A DNA stretch of 59,497 bases, from NCBI GenBank assembly GCA_030427485.1, contig JAUICG010000029.1, positions 1 through 59,497 on the forward strand, in the 5' to 3' direction. The notes under the pieces are model-generated. The model did not search any database. It was not told the DNA's origin and saw nothing but the letters and a program-made list of their open reading frames with translations. This DNA comes from Gammaproteobacteria bacterium (lineage in GTDB: Bacteria; Pseudomonadota; Gammaproteobacteria; Pseudomonadales; Halieaceae). Shown one piece after another: positions 26,049-35,406 of this stretch (position 1 is the first letter of the stretch; every line of letters starts with the position of its first letter). A program made the translations under genes and the position numbers.

Positions 26049-27571
26049 ACATGGGAAAGATTCTGGCTGTGATACTGGTTCTGGCGGCGTTCGCGGGCGG
26101 GATGGTCATCGGCAAGGGCAGTCGTGAGGAGTCGGCGCCGGTTGTCGTGGAGTCTTCCGGCAGCGCCGCCAGCTACAGTGGCGGTTTCAGCGCCGAGGAC
26201 AATGAGTTTACGCTCAGCGGCAACAGTAAATCGGTCGCCGGACCGCCGATGTCCGATGTGGTCGTGGTGGTCAGGGACGGCGAGTCCATCCAGGCAGCGG
26301 TGCAGGATGCGGAGCCCGGTACGACGATTCAGGTCATGCCCGGCACCTACAGGGAAACGGTTTTTATCGACAAGGACGGTATTCGCCTGATCGGTGTCAT
26401 CCAGGGAAGCGAGCGCCCGGTACTTGACGGCGAGGGCGAGTTGAACGATGCCATTCTCTACTCCGGCAACAATATCGTTGTCGAGAACTTCAAGATCACG
26501 CGCTACAAGGGCAACGGGATCATGAGCCAGGCCGGCAACAACTGGGAGATCCGCAATAATTACATCGTCGACACCGGTGTGTACGGAATATTCCCGCAGT
26601 TGGGCCAGAATGGCGTGGTCGAGCACAACGTGGTGTCCGGCATCGAGGATGCAGCCATCTACGTGGGGATGAGCGACAACGTACACGTCGCGTACAACGA
26701 TGTGTACGACAGTGTCGCCGGGATCGAGATCGAAAACAGCCGCCATGCGATAGTTGAGGCGAATCGCGTGTACAACAACACCGGCGGTATCCTGGCGTTC
26801 ATCACGCCCGGCCTGCCCATTAAAACCACCTATGACGTGATCATTCGCAACAACTTCGTGCTGGCCAATAACCATGTAAATTTTGGCGCACCCGGCTCCA
26901 CGGTGGCCGGTATACCTGCAGGTACCGGGATACTGGTCATGGCCGCGGACGATGTGGTGATAGAAGGCAATATCATCAAGGACAACAAGAACGCCGGCAT
27001 CCTGATCACCGATCACAGCAATGCCGCCAACGTGACCATCGATCCGGAGTCCGAGCCCAATTCCGACCGCGTCAAAATCCTCAACAACACCATGATCAAT
27101 AACGGCTACGAGCCGGTCACCGAGATCAAGGCATACATGTTGACGGAACTGAAAACGGGCAACCCCGATATTGTCAGCGTCGGACCCTCAAAGGACAGCT
27201 GTATCGTCAACCGGCAGCAGTACATCACCGTGGGACTGGGGGGTTATGGCGATTGCGCAGTGGGCAACACGATCGGTCTCGGCAACTATTTGCTGCCCCC
27301 CGTGCCGCCTCGTGAAATCAAACCGGAGGACAAGGGCAAGATAGCCTACCTGGGTGTGTGCGCGGGTTGCCACACCTACACTGGCCGCATGATCGGGCCG
27401 CCGGTACAGATTATCCAGGCACTGTACATGGATAATCCGCAGGGCATCGCTGAGTACATCGCCAACCCGGTCAAGAAGCGGGAAGATTACCCGGAAATGC
27501 CACCGCAAAACTACCTGGATGAGGAAACACGGCTCGCGGTAGCGCAATACATGCTGGAGGTGAAAAAGTAG
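26045..27571 (+). CDS. Exported right-handed beta-helix protein fused to cytochrome c
   Basis: 508 residues. The N-terminus is a membrane anchor or uncleaved signal (KILAVILVLAAFAGGMVIG). Residues of about 75-400 form parallel beta-helix repeats of the NosD/CASH type (ENFKITRYKGNGIMSQAGNN, IRNNYIVDTGVYG, VEHNVVSGIEDAAIYV, VEANRVYNNTGGILAF). A C-terminal mono-haem cytochrome domain follows, with CAGCH near residue 440 and a likely axial Met in EMPPQNYL. I recall a family of beta-helix proteins (NCBIfam TIGR03805) regularly paired with a c-type cytochrome family; here the haem domain is in the same chain. Function unknown; carbohydrate or polymer contact is only an inference from the fold. Confidence 0.85.
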   Translation: MNMGKILAVILVLAAFAGGMVIGKGSREESAPVVVESSGSAASYSGGFSAEDNEFTLSGNSKSVAGPPMSDVVVVVRDGESIQAAVQDAEPGTTIQVMPGTYRETVFIDKDGIRLIGVIQGSERPVLDGEGELNDAILYSGNNIVVENFKITRYKGNGIMSQAGNNWEIRNNYIVDTGVYGIFPQLGQNGVVEHNVVSGIEDAAIYVGMSDNVHVAYNDVYDSVAGIEIENSRHAIVEANRVYNNTGGILAFITPGLPIKTTYDVIIRNNFVLANNHVNFGAPGSTVAGIPAGTGILVMAADDVVIEGNIIKDNKNAGILITDHSNAANVTIDPESEPNSDRVKILNNTMINNGYEPVTEIKAYMLTELKTGNPDIVSVGPSKDSCIVNRQQYITVGLGGYGDCAVGNTIGLGNYLLPPVPPREIKPEDKGKIAYLGVCAGCHTYTGRMIGPPVQIIQALYMDNPQGIAEYIANPVKKREDYPEMPPQNYLDEETRLAVAQYMLEVKK

Positions 27572-27595
27572 GCATCCACGACCCCGGCAGGATGC
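27572..27595. terminator. Weak hairpin between convergent genes
   Basis: GCATCC (27572-27577) and GGATGC (27590-27595) form a 6-bp stem directly after the stop of the beta-helix gene and before the convergent SnoaL-like gene. There is no T-tract, so termination is only a suggestion. Confidence 0.25.
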
Positions 27596-27602
27596 TGCGC
27601 GG

Positions 27603-28109
27603 TCAGTCGTCGGATACTTTGCGCCGGGTCAATGTGGGTTCGTCCTGCCCGGGCATGCCCGGCGGCGGGCCGTAGTCGGGGCTGTCGACCAGCGGTGCGG
27701 AGAGATCGGTTGGTCCGCGATAGTGCAGGCTGAAATGCCGCCACTGGAAATACCAGCGATCTCCCTGCCGCACATAGCGGTCGTAGTACACGCCGATGGT
27801 CATGGCCGAGCTGCCATCGGCCATTCGTGCGAGCTCCGTTACCTGGATTCGGCCGCTGGCGTCGTTCCCCTCGACCTCGAGTACCGGCGTGCCCTGGATG
27901 AGGACTACCCGTTCGCATGCGCCGAGCAGTTTCCTGAACGTGGCGCGGATGTCTTCCCGCCCCCTGACATGCAGGCCGGCGAGTTTCCAGTGCGCGTCGT
28001 CAGCGAAGCATTCACCGCAGGCTTCGCTGTCCTTGCGCCAGACCACGTCGGAGAACCGTGCGTACAACTGTCGAATGCCGCAATCGGCCGCTATGAAATC
28101 GTTGTTCAT
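27603..28109 (-). CDS. SnoaL-like / NTF2-fold protein
   Basis: 168 residues with the cone-shaped SnoaL-like fold signature: an N-terminal helix (CGIRQLYARFSDVVWRKDSE), CFADDAHWKLAGLHVRGRED and strand VYYDRYVRQGDRWYFQWRHF. Proteins of this fold include small isomerases, hydratases and aromatic-compound hydroxylase small subunits; the C-terminal 35 residues (Pro/Gly-rich) look disordered. It starts at an ATG with GGAGGAAG upstream. It is last in a minus-strand series with two acyl-CoA ligases and a TauD-like dioxygenase. Specific activity cannot be assigned. Confidence 0.8.
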   Translation of the reverse strand: MNNDFIAADCGIRQLYARFSDVVWRKDSEACGECFADDAHWKLAGLHVRGREDIRATFRKLLGACERVVLIQGTPVLEVEGNDASGRIQVTELARMADGSSAMTIGVYYDRYVRQGDRWYFQWRHFSLHYRGPTDLSAPLVDSPDYGPPPGMPGQDEPTLTRRKVSDD

Positions 28110-28221
28110 TACTTCCTCCAGGGTAAGCTACCCGACCGCTGGCGACACCGCACGGTAGTTCGCCGGCGACCGGGGCCTGCGAACGGGGTGCGAATACCCG
28201 GAACGGGTGTTGGTTGATTGT

Positions 28222-29910
28222 TCACTTGGGCGGCGCCTTGATCCGGTCGGCGGCGAGCTGGCGCAAATCCGCTGTCTTGATTTTCGCGCTGCCAGTGGTT
28301 TCCAGTTCGTCCTCGCTGAAAAAGAGTACCTCGCGCGGCACCTTGTAACTGGCCAGTTTTTGCCTGGCAAAAGTGCGCACGTCTTCCGCCGACGGGGACT
28401 GCCCCTCGTGCGCGACTATACAGGTGACCACCACCTCGCCCAGCAGGTCATCGGCCACGCCGACTGTCTGGTTGAGTTTCACGCCGGGACATTCGCGGAT
28501 CACCGCGTCGATCTCCAGCGGGGATACGTTGGCGCCGCCGGTCTTGATGATATCGTTGAGTCGACCTTCCCAGAACAGGCGGCCGGCGCTGTCGAGATAA
28601 CCGCCATCACCGGTGCGGAAAAAGCCGTCCTCATCCAGCGTCTCGTCCAGTGGTATGCCGATATAGCCGAGCATCAGGGTCGGCCCCTTGATCGCGATTT
28701 CTCCGCGCTCGCCTGTCGGGACCAGTTCGCCGCTCAGCGGGTCGACAATCTTGATCACCGAACCGGCTGTCGGCAGGCCGTGACTGCCGGCGGCCCGCGC
28801 CGGGGGCGTTCCCGAGGCAAATACTGAAATGAGGGTAAATGTCTCGGTGCAGCCGTAGGCCTGTTGCGGCTCCTGCCATCGTGTATTCACTGTCGGGTGA
28901 CGGGCGATCGGCCAGTTGGCATCGACATAGTGCACCGACGACAGGTCCGCCGCCTGATAGTTCTCCGCGGCCTCGAGCTGGGCCCACTGGTGGGGCCATG
29001 CCAGCAGCATCGTCGCACGCTCGCGCTCCACCAGCGCAAGCGCCGCAGGTGCGTCGAAATACCGCTGCAGCACCAGCGTGCCGCCGGCGGTCAGCGTTCC
29101 GCCCAGCGCCATCGAGAAGTTGCCGGAAAAGAAGAATCCGTTGGCCGACCAGGTGCGCGGCGCCTGTTCGATCGCGTACCAGCGCTTCCAGCGCCACAGC
29201 TGCAGGCACACCGCGCGATGGGTACTGAGAATGCCCTTGGCCCGGCCGGTCGAGCCGGACGAAAAAAACAGCGTGGCCGCGTCGCTGGGGCTCAGGGATA
29301 CGGCAGCGGCTTCTGCCAGCGCCGGTGCGATACTCTCTCCGCGCTGCAGAAATGTCTGCCAGCCCTCGATCGCGCCCGCGCCTTTATCACTGTCGACGAG
29401 TGCGAGGTGACGCAGGAAGGGGTATCGGGTGGAGGCCAGTTGGCCCGGAGTCGCGCTTGCGATATCGGGCTCCAGTTCCTGCAGCATCAGCGCGAAGTCT
29501 TTCTTCAGGACGTGGCGCTCCAGCAGCAGTACGGAGCAGCCGGAGGCCGCGAGGACCTCATCCAGTTCGCTGGCGGTGAAAAACGTGCTGATCGGCGCGG
29601 CCACACCACCGGCAAGCGCGGTGCCGAAAAATCCGCAGAGGAACTCCAGGCGGTTTGTCACCAGCAGGCCGACCCGGGTTCCCTTGCCGATGCCGCAGGC
29701 GAGCAGTGCCCTGGCGACGGCCATCGAACGCTGCAGTAGCTCGTCATAGGTCCACCGCTCGGCTGTATCGCCATCGCGCATCACGGCGGCTTCAGCAGTA
29801 CCGAAGCGGGCGGCGAGTTCGCCGAGGTAGCCGCCCAGTGTCAGCGCGCCGATGCCCGGTTCCTCCGCCAGCGGTGTACCCCGGCTGATCGACCATTGCG
29901 GTTGAGTCAT
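28222..29910 (-). CDS. AMP-forming acyl/aryl-CoA synthetase
   Basis: Adenylates a carboxylic acid and transfers it to CoA. 562 residues from the ATG at 29910 (MTQPQWSISRG); an in-frame GTG one codon before and 13 further upstream codons are possible. The AMP-binding signature is FFSSGSTGRAKGILSTHRA; A5-type AYGCTETFTL and the C-terminal GRLNDIIKTGGANVSPLEID hinge are present, with a catalytic Lys near the end (GSAKIKTADL). The acid substrate is unknown; the neighbours suggest a degradative pathway. Confidence 0.85.
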   Translation of the reverse strand: MTQPQWSISRGTPLAEEPGIGALTLGGYLGELAARFGTAEAAVMRDGDTAERWTYDELLQRSMAVARALLACGIGKGTRVGLLVTNRLEFLCGFFGTALAGGVAAPISTFFTASELDEVLAASGCSVLLLERHVLKKDFALMLQELEPDIASATPGQLASTRYPFLRHLALVDSDKGAGAIEGWQTFLQRGESIAPALAEAAAVSLSPSDAATLFFSSGSTGRAKGILSTHRAVCLQLWRWKRWYAIEQAPRTWSANGFFFSGNFSMALGGTLTAGGTLVLQRYFDAPAALALVERERATMLLAWPHQWAQLEAAENYQAADLSSVHYVDANWPIARHPTVNTRWQEPQQAYGCTETFTLISVFASGTPPARAAGSHGLPTAGSVIKIVDPLSGELVPTGERGEIAIKGPTLMLGYIGIPLDETLDEDGFFRTGDGGYLDSAGRLFWEGRLNDIIKTGGANVSPLEIDAVIRECPGVKLNQTVGVADDLLGEVVVTCIVAHEGQSPSAEDVRTFARQKLASYKVPREVLFFSEDELETTGSAKIKTADLRQLAADRIKAPPK

Positions 29911-30084
29911 CACATTTGTCGCCTTTTTTAATAGGACATTAGTGTACATTAATGCGTCGCGGTTTCAATATTCGCGACCCGGATCACGTGCGTTGCTACA
30001 CCCGACAGCAGAACGGGTGGCCAGGGGTTTCGGAGCGGCGTGGAGCCGAATCCCGCAGTCGGGTGGTCGGGCAGACCACAGGAT

Positions 30085-31779
30085 CTACGCACCTTCCTGC
30101 AGTCCCAGGTCCCGCATCGATATCTCGCGCATGCGGAACTTCTGGATTTTTCCTGTCACTGTCATTGGAAACGCGTCGACGAACTTGTAGTGCCTGGGAA
30201 TCTTGAAGTGCGTGATCCTGCCTTTGCAGAACGCCTGCAGTTCCTCTGCGGTAACGGGCTCGGCGTCGGTGTGGAACTTGACCCAGGCGACCAGTTCCTC
30301 CCCGTATTTTTCATCGGGTATGCCGGTCACCTGAATTTCCTCGATTGCCGGGTGGGTGTAGAGAAATTCCTCGATCTCTTTCGGGTAGATGTTCTCGCCG
30401 CCGCGAATTACCATGTCCTTGATACGCCCCACAATCTGGATGTAGCCGTCCTCGTCCATCGTCGCCAGGTCACCGGTATGCATCCAGCCGGCAGCGTCGA
30501 TCGCCTCGCGCGTCTGCTCCTCATTGTCCCAGTACTTCAACATCACGCTGTAGCCGCGGGTGCACAATTCGCCGATTTCGTGGCGCGGCAGTACCTGTCC
30601 GCTGGCGGGATCGACGATCTTGGTTTCGAGGTGCGGCTGGGTGCGGCCCACGGTGGTGACCTGTTTCTCGAATGGGTCGAGGATGCTGGTCTGGGTGGAT
30701 ACCGGACTGGTCTCCGTCATGCCATAGGCAATCTGCACTTCCCGCATATGCATCCTGCTGTGGACCTTCTTCATCACCTCGGCCGGGCAGATGGCGCCCG
30801 CCATGATCCCGGTGCGCAGGCTGCTGAGGTCGTACTCATCAAAGGTGGGTTCGGCGAGTTCGGCGATAAACATCGTCGGCACGCCGTACAGTGCGGTGGC
30901 TCTTTCATCGTGCACCGCCTGTAACACCTTCACGGGCTCGAAGCCCTCGGAGGGATAGACCATGGTTGCGCCGTGCGTGATGCAGCCGAGGTTGCCCATC
31001 ACCATGCCGAAACAGTGGTACAGCGGCACCGGGATGACCAGCCGGTCCCGCTCGCTCAGACGCTGGCTGCGACCGACGAAATACCCGTTGTTGAGAATGT
31101 TGTGGTGGGTGAGCGTGGCACCTTTCGGGTTGCCGGTGGTACCTGAGGTGAACTGGATGTTGATAGCCTCGTCAAACTGGAGTTGCGCCGCGCGCGCCCG
31201 CAGTTCCTCCGCGGATACGCCTTCCGCGAGGCCGACAAACTGGTTCCAGGTCCACATACCCTCGTGCGGGTCCGGGTCGAGGTTGATCACCGCGCGGAGT
31301 GCGCTGATGCGTGCGGCGCTGAGTTTGCCGGGGGCGCACTGCGCAATCTCCGGTGCGAGTTCTCTGAGCATCTGGCGGTAGTTGGAGGCTTTGAAGTGAT
31401 CGGCGGTGACCAACACGCTGACACCTGCGAGATTCAGCGCGTACTCGAGTTCATGCAGGCCGTAGGCCGGATTGATATTGACAAGGATGGCGCCGACCTT
31501 TGCGGTGGCGAACTGGGTCACCGTCCACTCATAGCGATTGGGCGCCCAGATGCCCACCCGGTCACCCCGCTCGACACCAATGGCGATGAAAGCGCGAGCC
31601 GCTTCATCGACCTTGTCGACGAGTTCCCGGTACGTCCAGCGAATCTCCTGGTGCAGGCACACCAGCGCTTCGGTGTCGGGGAACAGTCCGGCGGTGCGGT
31701 CCAGCATGCCACCGATGGTCATTCCCAGCAGGGGAGCGTCAGCGCTGCCGCTGGTGTAGGAGGGGAGGGGTATTGTCAT
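30085..31779 (-). CDS. Long/medium-chain fatty-acyl-CoA synthetase
   Basis: 564-residue AMP-forming ligase. Core motifs: FTSGTTGNPKGATLTHHN, AYGMTETSPVSTQT, GDLATMDEDGYIQIVGRIKD with VIRGGENIYPKEIEEFL, and the C-terminal TGKIQKFRMRE lysine. It is closer to general fatty-acyl-CoA synthases than the neighbouring ligase is. 175 bp separate it from the next gene downstream (28222-29910) and 90 bp from the upstream dioxygenase, so it may be in one operon with both. Confidence 0.88.
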   Translation of the reverse strand: MTIPLPSYTSGSADAPLLGMTIGGMLDRTAGLFPDTEALVCLHQEIRWTYRELVDKVDEAARAFIAIGVERGDRVGIWAPNRYEWTVTQFATAKVGAILVNINPAYGLHELEYALNLAGVSVLVTADHFKASNYRQMLRELAPEIAQCAPGKLSAARISALRAVINLDPDPHEGMWTWNQFVGLAEGVSAEELRARAAQLQFDEAINIQFTSGTTGNPKGATLTHHNILNNGYFVGRSQRLSERDRLVIPVPLYHCFGMVMGNLGCITHGATMVYPSEGFEPVKVLQAVHDERATALYGVPTMFIAELAEPTFDEYDLSSLRTGIMAGAICPAEVMKKVHSRMHMREVQIAYGMTETSPVSTQTSILDPFEKQVTTVGRTQPHLETKIVDPASGQVLPRHEIGELCTRGYSVMLKYWDNEEQTREAIDAAGWMHTGDLATMDEDGYIQIVGRIKDMVIRGGENIYPKEIEEFLYTHPAIEEIQVTGIPDEKYGEELVAWVKFHTDAEPVTAEELQAFCKGRITHFKIPRHYKFVDAFPMTVTGKIQKFRMREISMRDLGLQEGA

Positions 31780-31869
31780 TGAATGTCCCGCCTTCTTGCC
31801 ACTTCCGATCGCGGCTATTGTGCGATAACTGCCATGCCGGCCGCCACAGGCAGGGCATCAACACTTTTA

Positions 31870-32715
31870 CTAAGCGATTTCCTCTGTACCTTTAACCGTC
31901 GTTCTGTGCATGATCCTCCCGGCCGCCTCTGTATAGGGATGTGAGCGGTGCAACAGGCCGGGGTTATTCCAGATGACAAGGTCTCCCTGTCGCCATTGAT
32001 GGCGATAGGTGAAGCGAGGCTGGGTAGACCATTCCAGCAGGTCTTCCAGCAAGGCTGGGACGGTGTCGCCGTTTTTATCGACAATGCATTGTGCCGTGGA
32101 GCCAATCAGCAACGAGGTACGCCCGCAGCTTTGTTTCCAGACGAGGGGGTGTTCCGTCGGAGGAAATACGGCATTCCAGCGGCGTATATCCTCTTCGGTG
32201 TGGTCAGGCTTGAATTTTCGTCCGACCGCTTCCAGGCAGTGAATAACCCGTAGACCCTCGAGCTGTTGCTTTTTCGCCTGCGGTAACGCGTCGTAAGCGG
32301 CGAACAGGTGTGCGAACTCCGTATCACCACCCGCTGCGGCAGGTGTGATGCATTTCAGCAAGGTGGCTTTACCGGGCACTCGATAGGAGGTGCCGTCCAT
32401 GTGCCAGAAATTGTTTCCTTCCACATATTCACGCTGGCTGCTGTTTTGCTTGTCGAGAGCGATGCGGTAAATGCCCAGAGCGGCGGCCCTGGAGCCGTCC
32501 GCGGTGGTGCGGGCCGGCTCCATTTCCCCGAGTGCGTTGGTGAGCGATACAAGATCCTCGTCGCTCAGGTAGAGATGCGGGAACACGAGTACCCCGAAGA
32601 CATCCAGCGCGTTGCGAATCTCCCGCGGCGAGCCGTTGGTCAATATATCGTCAGCAGACACCCGAACCGTGGCGCCGAGTTCCCCGGAAATGGGCTCAAA
32701 TGTGATACTGGCCAT
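31870..32715 (-). CDS. TauD/TfdA-family Fe(II)/2-oxoglutarate dioxygenase
   Basis: 281 residues. The iron-binding triad is visible: His105 and Asp107 in NNFWHMDGTS and His256 in GLLHRSHPY, with the 2-oxoglutarate arginine in AGRIMHRTT near the C-terminus. Members hydroxylate taurine, aryloxyalkanoates, steroids or other small acids; the substrate here is unknown. AAGGAG precedes the ATG. It is the first gene of the minus-strand cluster and diverges from aceA. Confidence 0.88.
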   Translation of the reverse strand: MASITFEPISGELGATVRVSADDILTNGSPREIRNALDVFGVLVFPHLYLSDEDLVSLTNALGEMEPARTTADGSRAAALGIYRIALDKQNSSQREYVEGNNFWHMDGTSYRVPGKATLLKCITPAAAGGDTEFAHLFAAYDALPQAKKQQLEGLRVIHCLEAVGRKFKPDHTEEDIRRWNAVFPPTEHPLVWKQSCGRTSLLIGSTAQCIVDKNGDTVPALLEDLLEWSTQPRFTYRHQWRQGDLVIWNNPGLLHRSHPYTEAAGRIMHRTTVKGTEEIA

Positions 32716-33060
32716 CAGGCATCTCCTTGCGGGTTCGACCTAACGCGTTCCATTTTCTCTTGCCTTCCGGTATCAGTTTGTCACGCATCCTAAACTGTGC
32801 CATTCGCGCGGTCCTGTCAATAAGACAAGGCCGGCAAAACGCCCTCGCTACGGATTTCGGTAGGCGTTGCAGGCAGTCCTGTGGGGGAGTGTCGTGAGCG
32901 CAAAATTCATACGACAAATAGCAAAAATATCTACTATTAATTTCAGTTATACGCACTGTGTCACTACACTAGCCTCGAATTGATCAGGGGGCCGGCTGAG
33001 TCCCGGTGAAGTACCCAGAGCACTTTACACAGACCGCAACTCGACAAAAGAGGTTTTACC
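32716..33060. other. Divergent intergenic region, dioxygenase / aceA
   Basis: This 345-bp gap has no gene. On the minus strand there is a TTGACA (32815-32820) about 100 bp before the dioxygenase start, but no good -10 at the normal spacing. The stretch 32901-32945 is AT-rich and includes TACTAT (32932-32937), a plausible -10 for aceA without a good -35. Activators probably act at both promoters. Confidence 0.35.
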
Positions 33061-34656
33061 ATGTCCACATTCCAAGATGAATTTGCAGAATTGACCCGGC
33101 TGCGGGAAAGCAACGGCAGTGCGTGGGACCAGATCAACCCCGAGTCTGCTGCGCGCATGCGGCTGCAGAACCGTTTTCGCACGGGTCTGGATATCGCCAG
33201 GTACACTGCGGGCATCATGCGCAAGGATATGGCGGAGTACGATGCGGACAGCAGCCAGTACACCCAGTCGCTGGGGTGCTGGCACGGTTTTATCGGCCAG
33301 CAGAAGTTGATTGCTATCAAGAAGCACTTCAACAATACCAACAAGCGCTACCTCTACCTCTCGGGATGGATGATTGCGGCCCTGCGCTCCCAGTTCGGCC
33401 CGCTGCCCGACCAGTCCATGCATGAGAAAACCACGGTGCCCGGCCTGATTGAAGAACTGTATACCTTCCTGCGCCAGGCTGACGCGCGCGAGCTGGGTGG
33501 ACTGTTCCGCGCGCTGGATGCGGCGCGAGAGGCGGGAAATGAGGTGGAAGCGCGGTCGGTGCAGAGCCAGATCGACAACTTCCAGACTCACGTCGTACCG
33601 ATTATCGCCGACATCGATGCCGGTTTTGGTAATGCGGAGGCCACCTATCTGCTGGCCAAGCAGATGATCGAGGCGGGCGCCTGTGCGATCCAGATCGAGA
33701 ACCAGGTCTCTGACGAAAAGCAGTGCGGTCACCAGGATGGCAAGGTGACAGTACCGCATGAAGATTTTCTCGCCAAGATCCGGGCGGTGCGTTACGCATT
33801 CCTGGAACTGGGTGTGGACGACGGTGTGATCGTCGCCCGTACCGACTCGCTGGGCGCCGGCCTGACCAAGCAGATTGCGGTAACCCACACACCGGGCGAC
33901 CTGGGTGACCAGTACAACAGCTTCCTCGATATGGAAGAACTGGATGTCAGCGAGATGAGCCACGGCGACGTCATCATCAAGTACCACGACCAGTTGATGC
34001 GTCCCAAGCGTCTGCCGTCGAACCTCTACCAGTTCCGCAAGGGAACCGGTGAAGACCGCTGTGTACTGGATTCAATCACCTCGCTGCAGCACGGCGCCGA
34101 CCTGCTGTGGATCGAGACGGAAAAGCCGCATATCGGCCAGATTGCGGGCATGGTAAACCGTATCCGCGAGGTGATTCCCAATGCCAAGCTGGTGTACAAC
34201 AACTCGCCGTCGTTTAACTGGACGCTGAACTTCCGCCAGCAGGTGTTTGACGCCTGGAGTGAAGCGGGTAAGGACGTATCCGCCTACAAGCGTGACCAGC
34301 TGATGAGCGTTGATTACGATGACTCTGAACTGGCGATGGAGGCCGATGAGAAAATTCGCACCTTCCAGGCCGATTCATCGCGGCAGGCGGGAATCTTCCA
34401 CCACCTGATCACGCTGCCTACCTACCACACTGCGGCGCTGTCCACGGACAATCTCGCCAAGGATTACTTCGGCGAGCAGGGCATGCTGGGGTATGTGAAG
34501 GGAGTCCAGCGCAAGGAGATCCGCGAGGGTATCGCCTGCGTGAAGCACCAGAACATGGCGGGCTCAGACCTTGGTGATGATCACAAGGAATACTTCTCTG
34601 GCGATGCGGCACTGAAAGCCGGTGGTAAAGACAACACCATGAACCAGTTTGGCTAG
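33061..34656 (+). CDS. aceA: Isocitrate lyase
   Basis: Glyoxylate-shunt enzyme splitting isocitrate into glyoxylate and succinate, needed for growth on acetate and fatty acids. 531 residues, the large form seen in Pseudomonas rather than the ~430-residue E. coli form. The catalytic loop has Cys222 in DEKQCGHQDGK (KKCGH in most other family members). Metal and substrate motifs (IADIDAGFGNAEATYLLAKQ, VIVARTDSLGAG) are intact. It is transcribed alone and followed by a strong terminator. It fits metabolically beside two fatty-acyl ligases. Confidence 0.97.
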   Translation: MSTFQDEFAELTRLRESNGSAWDQINPESAARMRLQNRFRTGLDIARYTAGIMRKDMAEYDADSSQYTQSLGCWHGFIGQQKLIAIKKHFNNTNKRYLYLSGWMIAALRSQFGPLPDQSMHEKTTVPGLIEELYTFLRQADARELGGLFRALDAAREAGNEVEARSVQSQIDNFQTHVVPIIADIDAGFGNAEATYLLAKQMIEAGACAIQIENQVSDEKQCGHQDGKVTVPHEDFLAKIRAVRYAFLELGVDDGVIVARTDSLGAGLTKQIAVTHTPGDLGDQYNSFLDMEELDVSEMSHGDVIIKYHDQLMRPKRLPSNLYQFRKGTGEDRCVLDSITSLQHGADLLWIETEKPHIGQIAGMVNRIREVIPNAKLVYNNSPSFNWTLNFRQQVFDAWSEAGKDVSAYKRDQLMSVDYDDSELAMEADEKIRTFQADSSRQAGIFHHLITLPTYHTAALSTDNLAKDYFGEQGMLGYVKGVQRKEIREGIACVKHQNMAGSDLGDDHKEYFSGDAALKAGGKDNTMNQFG

Positions 34657-34682
34657 GCCCTTTACAGCAAGGTCGGACTGAG

Positions 34683-34714
34683 AAAAAGGCGGGGCTATCC
34701 CCGCCTTTTTTTTT
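34683..34714 (+). terminator. Rho-independent terminator after aceA
   Basis: GGCGGGG (34688-34694), a CTAT loop and CCCCGCC (34699-34705), followed by nine T (34706-34714) and preceded by five A. A textbook intrinsic terminator 26 bp after the aceA stop. Confidence 0.93.
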
Positions 34715-34870
34715 CGACTACTGTCTTTGTCCATCGGCGCGGCGCCTGTTGTGTGGGATTTACCGCCTGCGTACAGCCCGCGCCTACCGGCAGGAGTATT
34801 TCCGTTAAAATCGACTATAGTACCTTTTCCGGCAAAGCGCGGCGCGCGAGAACTGAATAGCGAGGAGAGT

Positions 34871-35389
34871 ATGCGTTGGGATGATATCGATAAGCAGGTG
34901 TGCTCTGTCGCCCGGGCGCTGTCCGTAGTGGGCGAACGCTGGACCATGCTGATTCTTCGCGATGCTTTCCTGGGTACGCGACGCTTCGACCAGTTCCAGA
35001 GCAACCTCGGTATTACCCGTCACCGGCTGGCGGAGCGCCTGGGCAAACTGGTGGAGCAGGGCGTGCTGGTCAAAGTCCCCTACCACGATCGACCGGTGCG
35101 TTACGAATACCGGCTGACGCGCAAGGGATTGGGGCTGTACCCGGTGCTGATGAGTCTGTCCCGCTGGGGCGATGAGTGGATGGACGGCGGTAAGGGCGCC
35201 CCGCTCGAGTACGTGCATCAGGCCTGCGGTGAGAAAACCAGGCCGACGCTGACCTGCAGTGTATGCGGCAAGCCGCTGCGCCCGGAAGGGGTCAGGCCGC
35301 AGTTGGGCCCTGCGCTTTGCGATGCGAATCACCCGCACGAGGAGACACCCCTGAAGGACATACCCGCGTTGTTGCGCGGCAGCGTCTAA
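34871..35389 (+). CDS. HxlR-family transcriptional regulator
   Basis: 172 residues from the ATG at 34871, which has GAGGAG upstream; the open frame extends a further 48 codons that look non-coding. The HxlR winged helix is clear: CSVARALSVVGERWTMLILR, LGITRHRLAERLGKLVEQG and VRYEYRLTRKG. The C-terminal extension holds Cys/His pairs (CSVCGKPL, then CDANHPH) that look like a small zinc ribbon. HxlR proteins often sense electrophiles or aromatic metabolites. It probably controls the oxidoreductase gene 17 bp downstream. Confidence 0.88.
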   Translation: MRWDDIDKQVCSVARALSVVGERWTMLILRDAFLGTRRFDQFQSNLGITRHRLAERLGKLVEQGVLVKVPYHDRPVRYEYRLTRKGLGLYPVLMSLSRWGDEWMDGGKGAPLEYVHQACGEKTRPTLTCSVCGKPLRPEGVRPQLGPALCDANHPHEETPLKDIPALLRGSV

Positions 35390-35406
35390 GCCGGGCGAAT
35401 TCAGCA

